Source: Synechococcaceae bacterium Bin_79_3
Lineage (GTDB): Bacteria > Cyanobacteriota > Cyanobacteriia > PCC-6307 > Cyanobiaceae
NCBI GenBank assembly: GCA_009914645.1
Contig: VFLB01000041.1
Coordinates: 1 to 5,710, forward strand
DNA length: 5,710 bases
Direction of reading: 5' to 3'
Position numbers and translations under genes: made by a program. The notes under the pieces were generated by a model. The model was not told the origin of the DNA. It saw only the letters and a program-made list of their open reading frames with translations, and did not search any database. Positions 1-5,617 of this stretch are shown one piece after another; position 1 is the stretch's first letter; every line of letters starts with the position of its first letter.

Positions 1-508
1 CAGCAGCGCAACTGGGATCGGCTTTAACTAAACCATCGCGAATATTTTCCACTTGATTAATTGCCCGTAGGGGATCAAGCCAAATATGGGGATTTACTTC
101 ACCGTGGTTGGCGTGAGCCTCCTCTAAATGGCCCTCCTCTTCTGGTGAATCAAGGGTGGTTATGCCACGGCTCGTATCGATAATTAGCAAATCTTTGTTA
201 TCAGCAGAGTTAATCAACTTGCTGAGGAAATTTTCCATTCCCAAACCATTTTTCACTAATAATTTCGCTTGGCGCAGGGCAATCAAATCTGCTGGTTTTG
301 CTTGAAAATCGTGGGGCCCACTATTTGCTGGGATAAGAGCTTGCACCTCAGCGCAATTACCTGCAACCGCCTTGGTAAACAAGGTAATCGGCATAAAGGT
401 TGTAAGAACCTTGAATGGTTTTGCACTTTTATTTGAATCGTTGCAGGCCCCGAGGCTTAAAACAATTGCCAACCCTGCAGCAGAACGCAAAAAAGCAAAC
501 AAGCCCAT
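1..508 (-). CDS. znuA: Zinc ABC transporter substrate-binding lipoprotein ZnuA (partial, N-terminal 169 aa)
   Basis: The minus-strand frame stays open from the ATG at 508-506 to the left edge, so the C-terminal part is missing. The product would capture Zn2+ outside the inner membrane and pass it to a ZnuBC permease/ATPase. The first ~21 residues form a hydrophobic signal ending in LGAC, a lipobox with Cys22 as the lipidated residue. A mature domain follows, with VLTTFMPITLFTKAVAG near residues 34-50, GPHDF (His66, a typical first metal ligand) and NPHIWLDP (139-146, His141, second ligand), both hallmarks of the cluster A-I zinc/manganese binding proteins. Between them is a short acidic stretch with His127, His132 and His135, in the place of the His-rich loop of zinc-specific members but only modestly His-rich. 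The manganese-specific relative is possible from the protein alone; the Zur box just upstream favours zinc. No clear Shine-Dalgarno precedes the ATG, but no other start fits the signal peptide as well. Confidence 0.88.
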   Translation of the reverse strand, partial: MGLFAFLRSAAGLAIVLSLGACNDSNKSAKPFKVLTTFMPITLFTKAVAGNCAEVQALIPANSGPHDFQAKPADLIALRQAKLLVKNGLGMENFLSKLINSADNKDLLIIDTSRGITTLDSPEEEGHLEEAHANHGEVNPHIWLDPLRAINQVENIRDGLVKADPSCAA

Positions 509-515
509 GGAAAGC

Positions 516-530
516 TGAGAATGATTCTTA
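516..530. promoter_or_regulatory. Zur operator (7-1-7 inverted repeat) upstream of znuA
   Basis: The sequence TGAGAAT-G-ATTCTTA is an inverted repeat with 7-base arms around G523 (6 of 7 arm positions pair). It matches the published-type cyanobacterial Zur consensus TGATAATNATTATCA, as I recall it, at 12 of 14 defined positions. It ends 8 bases before the znuA start codon. A -10-like hexamer TAGAAT read on the minus strand (535-530) touches its edge, so a bound repressor would cover the likely transcription start. Fur boxes are similar; the adjacent znuA gene is what makes Zur the better call. Confidence 0.75.
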
Positions 531-535
531 TTCTA
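530..535 (-). promoter_or_regulatory. Candidate -10 element of the znuA promoter
   Basis: Read on the minus strand the hexamer is TAGAAT, 5 of 6 matches to TATAAT. It lies 21 bases upstream of the znuA ATG and borders the Zur box, which would give a very short leader. A -35 about 17 bases further upstream is weak (TAAATT) and would fall in the last codons of the upstream gene. This is a pattern-based guess. Confidence 0.4.
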
Positions 536-549
536 ACAAGGATCCCTGC

Positions 550-1059
550 TTAATTTAAAACCGTAAGTTGCTTCAGGTTTAAGGCCTTCACCCAGCGAGC
601 CAGGGCCTCTGTATCTGCTTTATCTGGCAAGCAAATACAACCCACCCCCGGCAAACAGGTGTGGATGCCCAGGGCGCTGCGGGTGGTGGGGAAATTTGGC
701 AGCAAATCCAACCAATAACTGTTATCCCATGGTTCCGGCTCCCCTAAGCGATAGCTGCCTGGTGGCAGTGGTGCTGCGTTGCCAGGGCTCCAAAAGCGGT
801 CTGCTTTCTGTTTTTCAGGAGCACCGCTAGCTGCACGCCAACGGGCCACCACTCCGCCATTACGTTTGAGCTCTAGATACCAGAGTTGGTCTCCTCTGGC
901 GTGGCGGCCAGGAACTCTTCTGAACACCAATTCCGTTGCCCCTGGCTTGAGCAGAGCAGGTGTTGGGCCCCGATCACCAGGCAGGTTTGCCAGAGATGGA
1001 GGGGCCACCAGCAAAAAACCCAGAATTAACAGTGATCCACGCCAACGCCATGCCGCCAT
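550..1059 (-). CDS. Exported L,D-transpeptidase-like (YkuD-like) protein, 169 aa
   Basis: The ATG at 1059 gives a product that begins with a signal peptide: basic MAAWRWRG, a hydrophobic core to about residue 22, then a likely cleavage site after SLA (22-24). The mature part carries LWYLELKRNGGVVARW (59-74), PLPPGSYRLGEPEPW (97-111), LGIHTCLPG (130-138, His133) and GCICLPDKADTEALARWV (140-157, Cys141). This order (beta strands with a short peptide-like substrate, PxPxGxYxIG, a GIH motif, then a GCI-L motif with a catalytic Cys) is that of the YkuD / L,D-transpeptidase-like fold, whose members crosslink or cleave peptidoglycan stem peptides in the periplasm. The usual SHGC is GVGC here, so the variant motif leaves activity uncertain. 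A TTG at 1128 in the same frame would add 23 residues but would run over the start and ribosome site of the divergent hli gene, so the ATG is preferred. The stop lies 41 bases before znuA on the same strand, and I see no terminator between them. Confidence 0.6.
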   Translation of the reverse strand: MAAWRWRGSLLILGFLLVAPPSLANLPGDRGPTPALLKPGATELVFRRVPGRHARGDQLWYLELKRNGGVVARWRAASGAPEKQKADRFWSPGNAAPLPPGSYRLGEPEPWDNSYWLDLLPNFPTTRSALGIHTCLPGVGCICLPDKADTEALARWVKALNLKQLTVLN

Positions 1060-1105
1060 AAAGCACACCAGAGCTGCAACACAACTATTTTGAGGCGTTG
1101 TCGTT

Positions 1106-1112
1106 AAAAAGG
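1106..1112 (+). promoter_or_regulatory. Ribosome binding site deciding the hli start
   Basis: AAAAAGG lies 9 bases upstream of the ATG at 1122. It supports that ATG over the in-frame TTG at 1098, which has no comparable site and would add eight residues not expected in this family. Confidence 0.55.
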
Positions 1113-1121
1113 TTTGAAGTG

Positions 1122-1337
1122 ATGCCAAATCAATTTCAATACGAACCGATTGAAAAATTTGGGGAGGGGCTCACCACCCGGCGCCCCTGGAATAACAAAG
1201 CCCTTGCCGCAGTTGAACTCCTCAACGGCCGGGCTGCCATGGTGGGTTTTGCCGCAGCGCTAATTGGTGAATTGCTCAGCGGCCACGGTGCGGCTGGCCA
1301 GGTGTTATCAATTGTTCATTGGTACTTGCAACTATGA
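1122..1337 (+). CDS. hli: High-light-inducible (Hli / SCP) chlorophyll-binding protein, 71 aa
   Basis: The protein has a polar N-terminal arm of ~28 residues and one membrane helix containing the signature ELLNGRAAMVGFAAALIGE (32-50). This is the ExxNGRxAMxGF motif of the chlorophyll a/b-binding (LHC) superfamily, in which Glu32 and Asn35 are expected chlorophyll ligands and Arg37 pairs with a Glu of a partner helix. Hli proteins sit in the thylakoid membrane as dimers, bind chlorophyll and carotenoid, and protect photosystem assembly under high light or nutrient stress. The length is normal for the single-helix family. The short tail after the helix (SGHGAAGQVLSIVHWYLQL) is partly hydrophobic. 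The TGA overlaps the ATG of the next gene. The divergent gap to the LDT-like gene is only 62 bases, and I could not pick a confident promoter in it. Confidence 0.9.
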   Translation: MPNQFQYEPIEKFGEGLTTRRPWNNKALAAVELLNGRAAMVGFAAALIGELLSGHGAAGQVLSIVHWYLQL

Positions 1338-1537
1338 ATCCCAAAATAAAATTAGCGGCTTATGTGAGCGTTTGGGTGTTGATTTGGGGCATCGCCGCTT
1401 CCCTTGCGGATCTTGTTTTGCTGAATCGCGATATTTACAGCAGCGGTAGCCTCGGCCAAGTAATCACATTCAGCTCCTACGGAGCTGCTTCAGTTGTGTT
1501 GGCGTTCAAATTAGCTAAGCGTTTTTTGAATTTATAG
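1334..1537 (+). CDS. Small two-helix membrane protein, unknown function, 67 aa
   Basis: The ATG at 1334 shares ATGA with the hli stop codon, and no Shine-Dalgarno sequence precedes it, so translation is probably coupled to hli. An in-frame TTG at 1319 is less likely. The protein has two hydrophobic segments: residues ~8-30 (rich in V, W, I, with WVLIWGIAASLADLVLL) and ~43-60 (ITFSSYGAASVVLAFKLA), followed by a basic end KRFLNL. A short polar stretch NRDIYSSGSLGQ separates the helices. I recognise no named domain. I have a faint recollection of similar small proteins in picocyanobacteria but cannot confirm it. The position suggests a partner or assembly role with the Hli protein; that is inference from gene arrangement only. 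Confidence 0.75.
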   Translation: MNPKIKLAAYVSVWVLIWGIAASLADLVLLNRDIYSSGSLGQVITFSSYGAASVVLAFKLAKRFLNL

Positions 1538-3583
1538 ATTTAGCTCAATATCACCAGCCACCAATAACATCAAGCTGCGGCTTTCCATAGGAGCAGATGG
1601 CGGTCGCCAAATTTGTGGCACGGCTGGTAAATCTTCATCGGCGGGTAGCCCTGTATCGATAACTCTTTTCCAGCCGCTGGAGGAATTGGGAATATCGAAA
1701 TGCAATGCTTTGAAGTAAGCATTAATCCCACACCAAAAACGAGGCCCTTCTGCTGCTGTTTGCACACTCCAAGCAAACCCATGCGACCAGCTAGCCCAAT
1801 CGGGTTTTCCTAATTCCACCCCATGCCATTGCCGCCAGGGAAATTGCGTATTTTCGATTTCTTCAAGGGGCACATCAGGGTTAATAAATGCACGCAATAG
1901 TTTCCGCACACGCAGCAATCTTTTAACAAAAGTGCGTAGATTCTCAGCCTCGGTATCAACCCCCCAATTCATCCAACCCAAGGGATTATCTTGACACCAA
2001 CAATTGTTATTTCCCCCTTGGCTGCGGTGCTGCTCATCACCCATAAGCAGCATTGGCACGCCGGGGGAAAGTAGCAAAGTTGAAAGCATATTTCGTGCTT
2101 GGCGATTACGCAAATTGATTATTCCTCGATCTGTACTCGGGCCTTCTACCCCATGATTCCAGCTGTTGTTATGGGAATCACCATCGCGATTATCTTCTCC
2201 ATTAGCTAAATTATGTTTATCATTGTAGCTAACTAAATCATGTAATGTAAAGCCATCATGGGCGGTAATTAAATTAATACTTCTGCCGGCTGGAGCGGCC
2301 TTACCATTGAATAAATCAGGGCTTCCACTTAAGCGCTCAGCCATATTCCAAGCGGTATTTTCATCCCCTTTCCAAAATCTTCTTAGATCATCCCGATACT
2401 TACCATTCCAAGTGCCAACCCGTTTGGCAGGAAAATCACCAAGGAGATATAAACCGCCGCAATCCCAAGGCTCACCCACTAGTTTTAAATCAGCGAGTTC
2501 AGGATCCGCCTCCATTTCTTCAAACAAAGGGGGATGAGCAAGGGGGGTGAGATTTTCACCACGGGTTAATGCCGCACCAAGATCAAATCGGAAACCATCT
2601 ACCCCTAATTCCAATGCCCAGCAGCGCATTGATTCCAGAATCAACTGGCGCACTATGGGGCGATTGGCACCAATACTGTTACCACAACCAGAAACATCTT
2701 GATAACTACCAGTTTCCGATTGAAGGTAATAAGTTTGATCGGCAAAACCACGCCAACTCAAAGTGGGGCCCTTATCACTTCCCTCAGTGGTGTGGTTATA
2801 AACAACATCCACAATCACTTCAAGGCCGGCGGTATGGCAAGCCTCCACAAGCGCCCTCACCTGATGGCGACCTTCTTGCGGATCATCGCCTGATATGTAG
2901 GAATGATGCGGCGCAAACCAACTCAATGGGCTGTAGCCCCAATAGTTCAAACGGCCGGAAGGGGCATCATGGGGATCAAAGGCCATCGGTGGCAACAATT
3001 CCACTGTTGTGATGCCAAGGCTTAATAGGTAAGGAATGCTATCGATTAAACCAAGAAAACTACCGCGATGATTAGTGGCTGCAGGGCTATTTTCGGCTTT
3101 CGTAAAACCGCCGGGGTGCAGTTCATAAATAACCGATTGGCGCCAAGGGCGACGGGGTCTTGGAAAGCGCTGAAAATCAAACCGCTCCCGTTCAGTTACC
3201 ACCGCTTTCAAACAATTAGCTGTATTTAGTTGATCGCCAGTTGCAAATTCTCTCTTGTAAACATCCCAACCGGTAATCGCCCTAGCGCAGGGATCTAAAA
3301 GCACTTTGGCCGGATTAAATCCATGGCCAGAGGATAACTTAGGGCCAAATACTCGATAACCGTAACAACAACCCAATCCCAATCCCTCAACTTCCACGTG
3401 CCAATAATCGCCGCTGCGATGATTGACATCAAGCGTTAGCACATTAAAAGGTTCCGGAGAATTGCCATTTTCAAATAACAATAATTCCACCTTGGTGGCC
3501 TGGGGCGCAGCCACCACAAAATTGACACCTGCTTCAGTTTTACTACTGCCAAGGGGCCAAGGCCTCCCGATTCCGAAAGCCAT
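1532..3583 (-). CDS. glgX: Glycogen debranching enzyme GlgX (isoamylase-type, GH13), 683 aa
   Basis: This cytoplasmic enzyme hydrolyses alpha-1,6 branch points of glycogen, mainly short limit branches left by glycogen phosphorylase, and so supports glucose release in the dark. The N-terminal ~100 residues form a CBM48-type beta domain (GRPWPLGSSKTEAGVNFVVAAP; YGYRVFGP). The catalytic barrel starts at about VIYELHPGGFT (151-161). The four GH13 motifs are intact: I, DVVYNH (259-264); II, GFRFD (330-334) with nucleophile Asp334; III, VGEPWD (369-374) with acid/base Glu371; IV, TAHDGF (440-445) with Asp443. LLMGDE (512-517) and the isoamylase-like QDNPLGWMNW (531-540) also fit GlgX/TreX. A C-terminal beta domain follows from about 600. 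The length is normal for the family. The ATG at 3583 has a good ribosome site. The gene is convergent with the upstream small-membrane-protein gene, overlapping it by 6 bases, and divergent from the next gene across 52 bases. Confidence 0.95.
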   Translation of the reverse strand: MAFGIGRPWPLGSSKTEAGVNFVVAAPQATKVELLLFENGNSPEPFNVLTLDVNHRSGDYWHVEVEGLGLGCCYGYRVFGPKLSSGHGFNPAKVLLDPCARAITGWDVYKREFATGDQLNTANCLKAVVTERERFDFQRFPRPRRPWRQSVIYELHPGGFTKAENSPAATNHRGSFLGLIDSIPYLLSLGITTVELLPPMAFDPHDAPSGRLNYWGYSPLSWFAPHHSYISGDDPQEGRHQVRALVEACHTAGLEVIVDVVYNHTTEGSDKGPTLSWRGFADQTYYLQSETGSYQDVSGCGNSIGANRPIVRQLILESMRCWALELGVDGFRFDLGAALTRGENLTPLAHPPLFEEMEADPELADLKLVGEPWDCGGLYLLGDFPAKRVGTWNGKYRDDLRRFWKGDENTAWNMAERLSGSPDLFNGKAAPAGRSINLITAHDGFTLHDLVSYNDKHNLANGEDNRDGDSHNNSWNHGVEGPSTDRGIINLRNRQARNMLSTLLLSPGVPMLLMGDEQHRSQGGNNNCWCQDNPLGWMNWGVDTEAENLRTFVKRLLRVRKLLRAFINPDVPLEEIENTQFPWRQWHGVELGKPDWASWSHGFAWSVQTAAEGPRFWCGINAYFKALHFDIPNSSSGWKRVIDTGLPADEDLPAVPQIWRPPSAPMESRSLMLLVAGDIELNL

Positions 3584-3586
3584 CGA

Positions 3587-3592
3587 ACCTCT
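3587..3592 (-). promoter_or_regulatory. Ribosome binding site of glgX
   Basis: Read on the minus strand this is AGAGGT, ending 3 bases before the ATG at 3583. The spacing is somewhat short, but the site is a clear purine-rich match and confirms the chosen start. Confidence 0.5.
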
Positions 3593-3635
3593 ATCTCAAA
3601 TTCACTTTAGCTGCATCAGGATTTAGTTTCTTTTT

Positions 3636-4277
3636 ATGGGGATTTGCCAACTCAAAAACAACTTGTGGGTGTTTCCCCCAAGCCGAGATAGCGCAGGAGG
3701 TAGCGCCTGGCTACTACAAAGCGCCTTGGGATGTTCGGTGCTTGTGGATGTTCCGTTGCTGAATGATGCCAATAAAGCTTTTTTGCAAGCCCAACCCCCA
3801 GGTTTGATCCTGCTTACCCACCGTGGAGGTCATGGCCAGTGCCAACGCTGGCAAGAGTTTTTGGGCTGGCCGGTGCTGCTGCAGGAACAGGAGGCTTACT
3901 TATTGCCAACATTGCAACAGCGCTTGTGCTTCAGCCGCAATCACAGCATCGAGCCTGGCTTAAATCTGCTCTGGACACCTGGCCCAAGCCCTGGTTCCTG
4001 CTCGCTGCACTGGAGCCAAGGCACTAACGATGTGTTGTTCTGCGGGCGCTTGCTTTGGCCTGCTGTGGGTGGCGGGGTAGTGCTTCGCCGCAGTAATAAC
4101 AATTTCCACTGGCCCCGATTGCAACGCAGTGTTCAACAATTAGAAGCCTGGTTGCCACAGGGCTCACCTGCTCAAATCGCTTGCGCCGCAGGGCTTGGGC
4201 CCCTTCGCGGCAGCAAGCTTATTGAGCAAGGAGCCGAGGCATTGCAGCTGAGAACCACTGCGAATGCTGGAAATTAA
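3636..4277 (+). CDS. Metallo-beta-lactamase-fold-like protein with lost metal site, 213 aa
   Basis: The layout follows an MBL-fold protein of glyoxalase-II type: SAWLLQSALGCSVLVDVP (23-40, the strand pair ending in Asp39), LILLTHRGGHGQCQRW (57-72, place of THxHxDH), LLWTPGPSPGSCSLHW (111-126, place of TPGHTPGS), VLFCGRLLWP (133-142, place of FTGDxLF) and a C-terminal segment where a PGHG motif would lie but AAGLG (184-188) stands. Only the first His of the main motif (His62) is kept; the other expected ligands are replaced (Gly, Gly, Ser119 for His, Arg138 for Asp). The helical segment FHWPRLQRSVQQLEAWLP (157-174) and the line order recall plant/cyanobacterial MBL-fold proteins with the THRDDVADH-type motif; that family link is from memory. 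A metal-dependent hydrolase activity is therefore unlikely, and the protein may be a binding or structural one. The reading frame is intact with no stop or frameshift. The ribosome site is weak (AGGA at 3618-3621, 14 bases before the ATG). Confidence 0.7.
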   Translation: MGICQLKNNLWVFPPSRDSAGGSAWLLQSALGCSVLVDVPLLNDANKAFLQAQPPGLILLTHRGGHGQCQRWQEFLGWPVLLQEQEAYLLPTLQQRLCFSRNHSIEPGLNLLWTPGPSPGSCSLHWSQGTNDVLFCGRLLWPAVGGGVVLRRSNNNFHWPRLQRSVQQLEAWLPQGSPAQIACAAGLGPLRGSKLIEQGAEALQLRTTANAGN

Positions 4278-4279
4278 GG

Positions 4280-4308
4280 TTGCGCACTGGTTGCAAGCTC
4301 AATACGAT
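4280..4308 (+). promoter_or_regulatory. Candidate sigma-70 promoter for the HU gene
   Basis: TTGCGC (4280-4285) and TACGAT (4303-4308) are separated by the optimal 17 bases within the 74-base gap between the MBL-like gene and HU. Matches to the consensus are 3/6 and 4/6. This would start a transcript near 4315 with a leader of about 37 bases. It is plausible because HU genes are usually strongly expressed on their own, but the hexamers are not strong. Confidence 0.35.
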
Positions 4309-4351
4309 TGCGGAGTTCCACTCTCAACAAGAGCCTTTCAACTACATCGTT

Positions 4352-4627
4352 ATGAACAAAGCTGATCTTGTTAATTTGGTTGCTGCCCGCACTGAGCTCA
4401 CCAAAACTGATGTTTCTCAGGTAATTGATGCGGCAATCGAAACCATTGTTGATTCCGTAGTTGAAGGCAAAAAAGTTTCCATCCTTGGTTTTGGTTCCTT
4501 TGAATCAAGGGAGCGCTCTGCTCGCCAGGGGTTGAACCCAAAAACCGGTGAAAAAATCGCTATCCCTGCCAAAAAAGTGCCTGCGTTCACTGCTGGCAAA
4601 TTATTTAAAGAACGGGTTCAAGGCTGA
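4352..4627 (+). CDS. hup: Histone-like DNA-binding protein HU, 91 aa
   Basis: This is a nucleoid-associated protein that binds and bends DNA as a dimer. The N-terminal helices MNKADLVNLVAARTELTKTD (1-20) and a second helix to ~39 form the dimer body. The family signature lies in ILGFGSFESRERSARQG (44-60), and the beta-arm tip LNPKTGEK (61-68) carries Pro63, the residue that intercalates into DNA. The end VPAFTAGKLFKERV (76-89) is also typical. The length of 91 fits HU (90-95) better than IHF (95-100), and cyanobacteria normally have a single HU. The in-frame upstream region 4280-4351 lacks HU similarity, so the ATG at 4352 is chosen. No strong ribosome site is seen (AAGAG at 4329-4333 is far). 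The gene is followed at once by a hairpin terminator and gluQ. Confidence 0.95.
   Translation: MNKADLVNLVAARTELTKTDVSQVIDAAIETIVDSVVEGKKVSILGFGSFESRERSARQGLNPKTGEKIAIPAKKVPAFTAGKLFKERVQG
4620..4623 (+). promoter_or_regulatory. Ribosome binding site supporting the gluQ TTG start
   Basis: AAGG lies within the last HU codons, 9 bases upstream of the TTG at 4633. With no in-frame ATG or GTG before the conserved domain, this is the best support for that start. Confidence 0.4.
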
Positions 4628-4632
4628 TCAAC

Positions 4633-5616
4633 TTGCTAGAAGCGCTCCCCGCTCATTTGAGGGGGGAGCTTTTAAGCGTTAAGGAATCTGCCCAGGCATC
4701 TAGGCAAAAGCATCAGCGGGGCAGATTTGCCCCCACTCCAAGCGGCCCACTCCATCTGGGCAATTTGCACACAGCATTGCTTTCTTGGTTGTTTAGCCGC
4801 TTGCAAGGGGGGGAATGGTTCATTCGCATAGACGATCTAGATACACCGCGCATTCAATCCGGCGCAGAAACTCAGATTTTTGAAGATCTAGCCTGGCTTG
4901 GCCTTGATTGGGATCCCCCCGCTTGGCGCCAAAGTGAGAGAAGAGGTCTTTATTCCAGTGTGCTTTCGGCCCTGAGGCGCAGCGATTTGGTTTACCCATG
5001 TAGGTGCAGCAGGCGCATGCTTGCCCACCTTTCCGCTCCCCACGGGGCTTGGCCTATTTATCCAGGTACCTGCCTTAATAAACGCCACAGCTGGGGTGAA
5101 GTGCACGGCAAGCTGCCTAGCTGGAGGTTTCGTTTAGAGGCAAAAGTTTTGAATTGGCAAGAATTAGGTGCTGAAACCTGCCAGCTAAATGGTGCAACTG
5201 AAGTGGGAGATGTGGTGCTAAGGCGCGCCGATGGCTATTTGGCTTATCACTTAGCCACCGCCGTTGATGAATTATGGATGGGTATAGATAGCGTTGTTCG
5301 GGGAACAGACCTTTGGGTTTCAACGGGTCCGCAAGTGGCACTGATGCAACTGCTGCAACAGGATCCACCGCAGTATTGGCATGTGCCGTTGCTTCAAGAT
5401 GAACAGGGCCAAAAATTATCCAAAGGACAACAATCGCCGGGGTTAGCTACCTGGAAAAGTGAGGGGGGCACACCAGATCAACTTATTGGTAGCTGGGCAG
5501 CTAGCAACGGCTGGGTGCCACCTGGCAGCACACTTAGCACCTCAGATTTACTAGAAGAACTGAAAAATAACCCCAAAAAATGGAATACACAATTCAAAGT
5601 TGAGGGGTTGTTTTAA
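4633..5616 (+). CDS. gluQ: Glutamyl-Q tRNA(Asp) synthetase, 327 aa
   Basis: This paralogue of glutamyl-tRNA synthetase activates glutamate and attaches it to queuosine at position 34 of tRNA(Asp). It keeps the class I catalytic core but lacks the anticodon-binding domain; the ~300-residue length shows this. Seen here: RFAPTPSGPLHLGNLHTALL (31-50) with HLGN for the HIGH motif; RIDDLDTPR (65-73); a zinc site CxC...YxxxC made by Cys123, Cys125, Tyr143 and Cys147, which is characteristic of GluQRS; VVRGTDLW (221-228); and KLSKG (261-265) for KMSKS. The N-terminal 30 residues before RFAP are longer than the few residues of most family members and contain no ATG or GTG; the candidate starts are TTG 4633 (chosen, ribosome site AAGG at 4620) and TTG 4657. 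The gene follows HU by five bases and overlaps a terminator-like hairpin. Genes for queuosine synthesis are not in the window. Confidence 0.93.
   Translation: MLEALPAHLRGELLSVKESAQASRQKHQRGRFAPTPSGPLHLGNLHTALLSWLFSRLQGGEWFIRIDDLDTPRIQSGAETQIFEDLAWLGLDWDPPAWRQSERRGLYSSVLSALRRSDLVYPCRCSRRMLAHLSAPHGAWPIYPGTCLNKRHSWGEVHGKLPSWRFRLEAKVLNWQELGAETCQLNGATEVGDVVLRRADGYLAYHLATAVDELWMGIDSVVRGTDLWVSTGPQVALMQLLQQDPPQYWHVPLLQDEQGQKLSKGQQSPGLATWKSEGGTPDQLIGSWAASNGWVPPGSTLSTSDLLEELKNNPKKWNTQFKVEGLF
4644..4673 (+). terminator. Intrinsic terminator after HU, inside the gluQ 5' end
   Basis: GCTCCCC (4644-4650) pairs fully with GGGGAGC (4663-4669), and the loop can extend the stem by CTC/GAG (4652-4654 with 4659-4661) beyond a G-G mismatch. 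TTTT (4670-4673) follows directly. The position 16 bases after the HU stop is where an HU terminator would be expected. The T run is short, so it may be partial. It overlaps codons 4-14 of gluQ as annotated here. Confidence 0.6.
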
Positions 5617-5617
5617 A

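Noticed and set aside
779..1093. Plus-strand open frame of 104 codons
   Set aside because: It lies antisense to the LDT-like gene, is rich in Arg, Ser and Pro without domain features, and the opposite strand has a signal peptide and recognisable motifs.
1098..1121. TTG start giving an hli product eight residues longer
   Set aside because: The AAAAAGG ribosome site at 1106-1112 would be inside the coding region and correctly placed for the ATG at 1122.
2569..3012. Plus-strand open frame of 147 codons inside glgX
   Set aside because: It is antisense to the catalytic core of GlgX, has an atypical composition (many H, Q, N, P) and no recognisable domain.
4280..4351. N-terminal extension of HU by 24 residues
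   Set aside because: HU proteins begin with MNKADLV-like sequence; the extension has no similarity to the family and covers the likely promoter.
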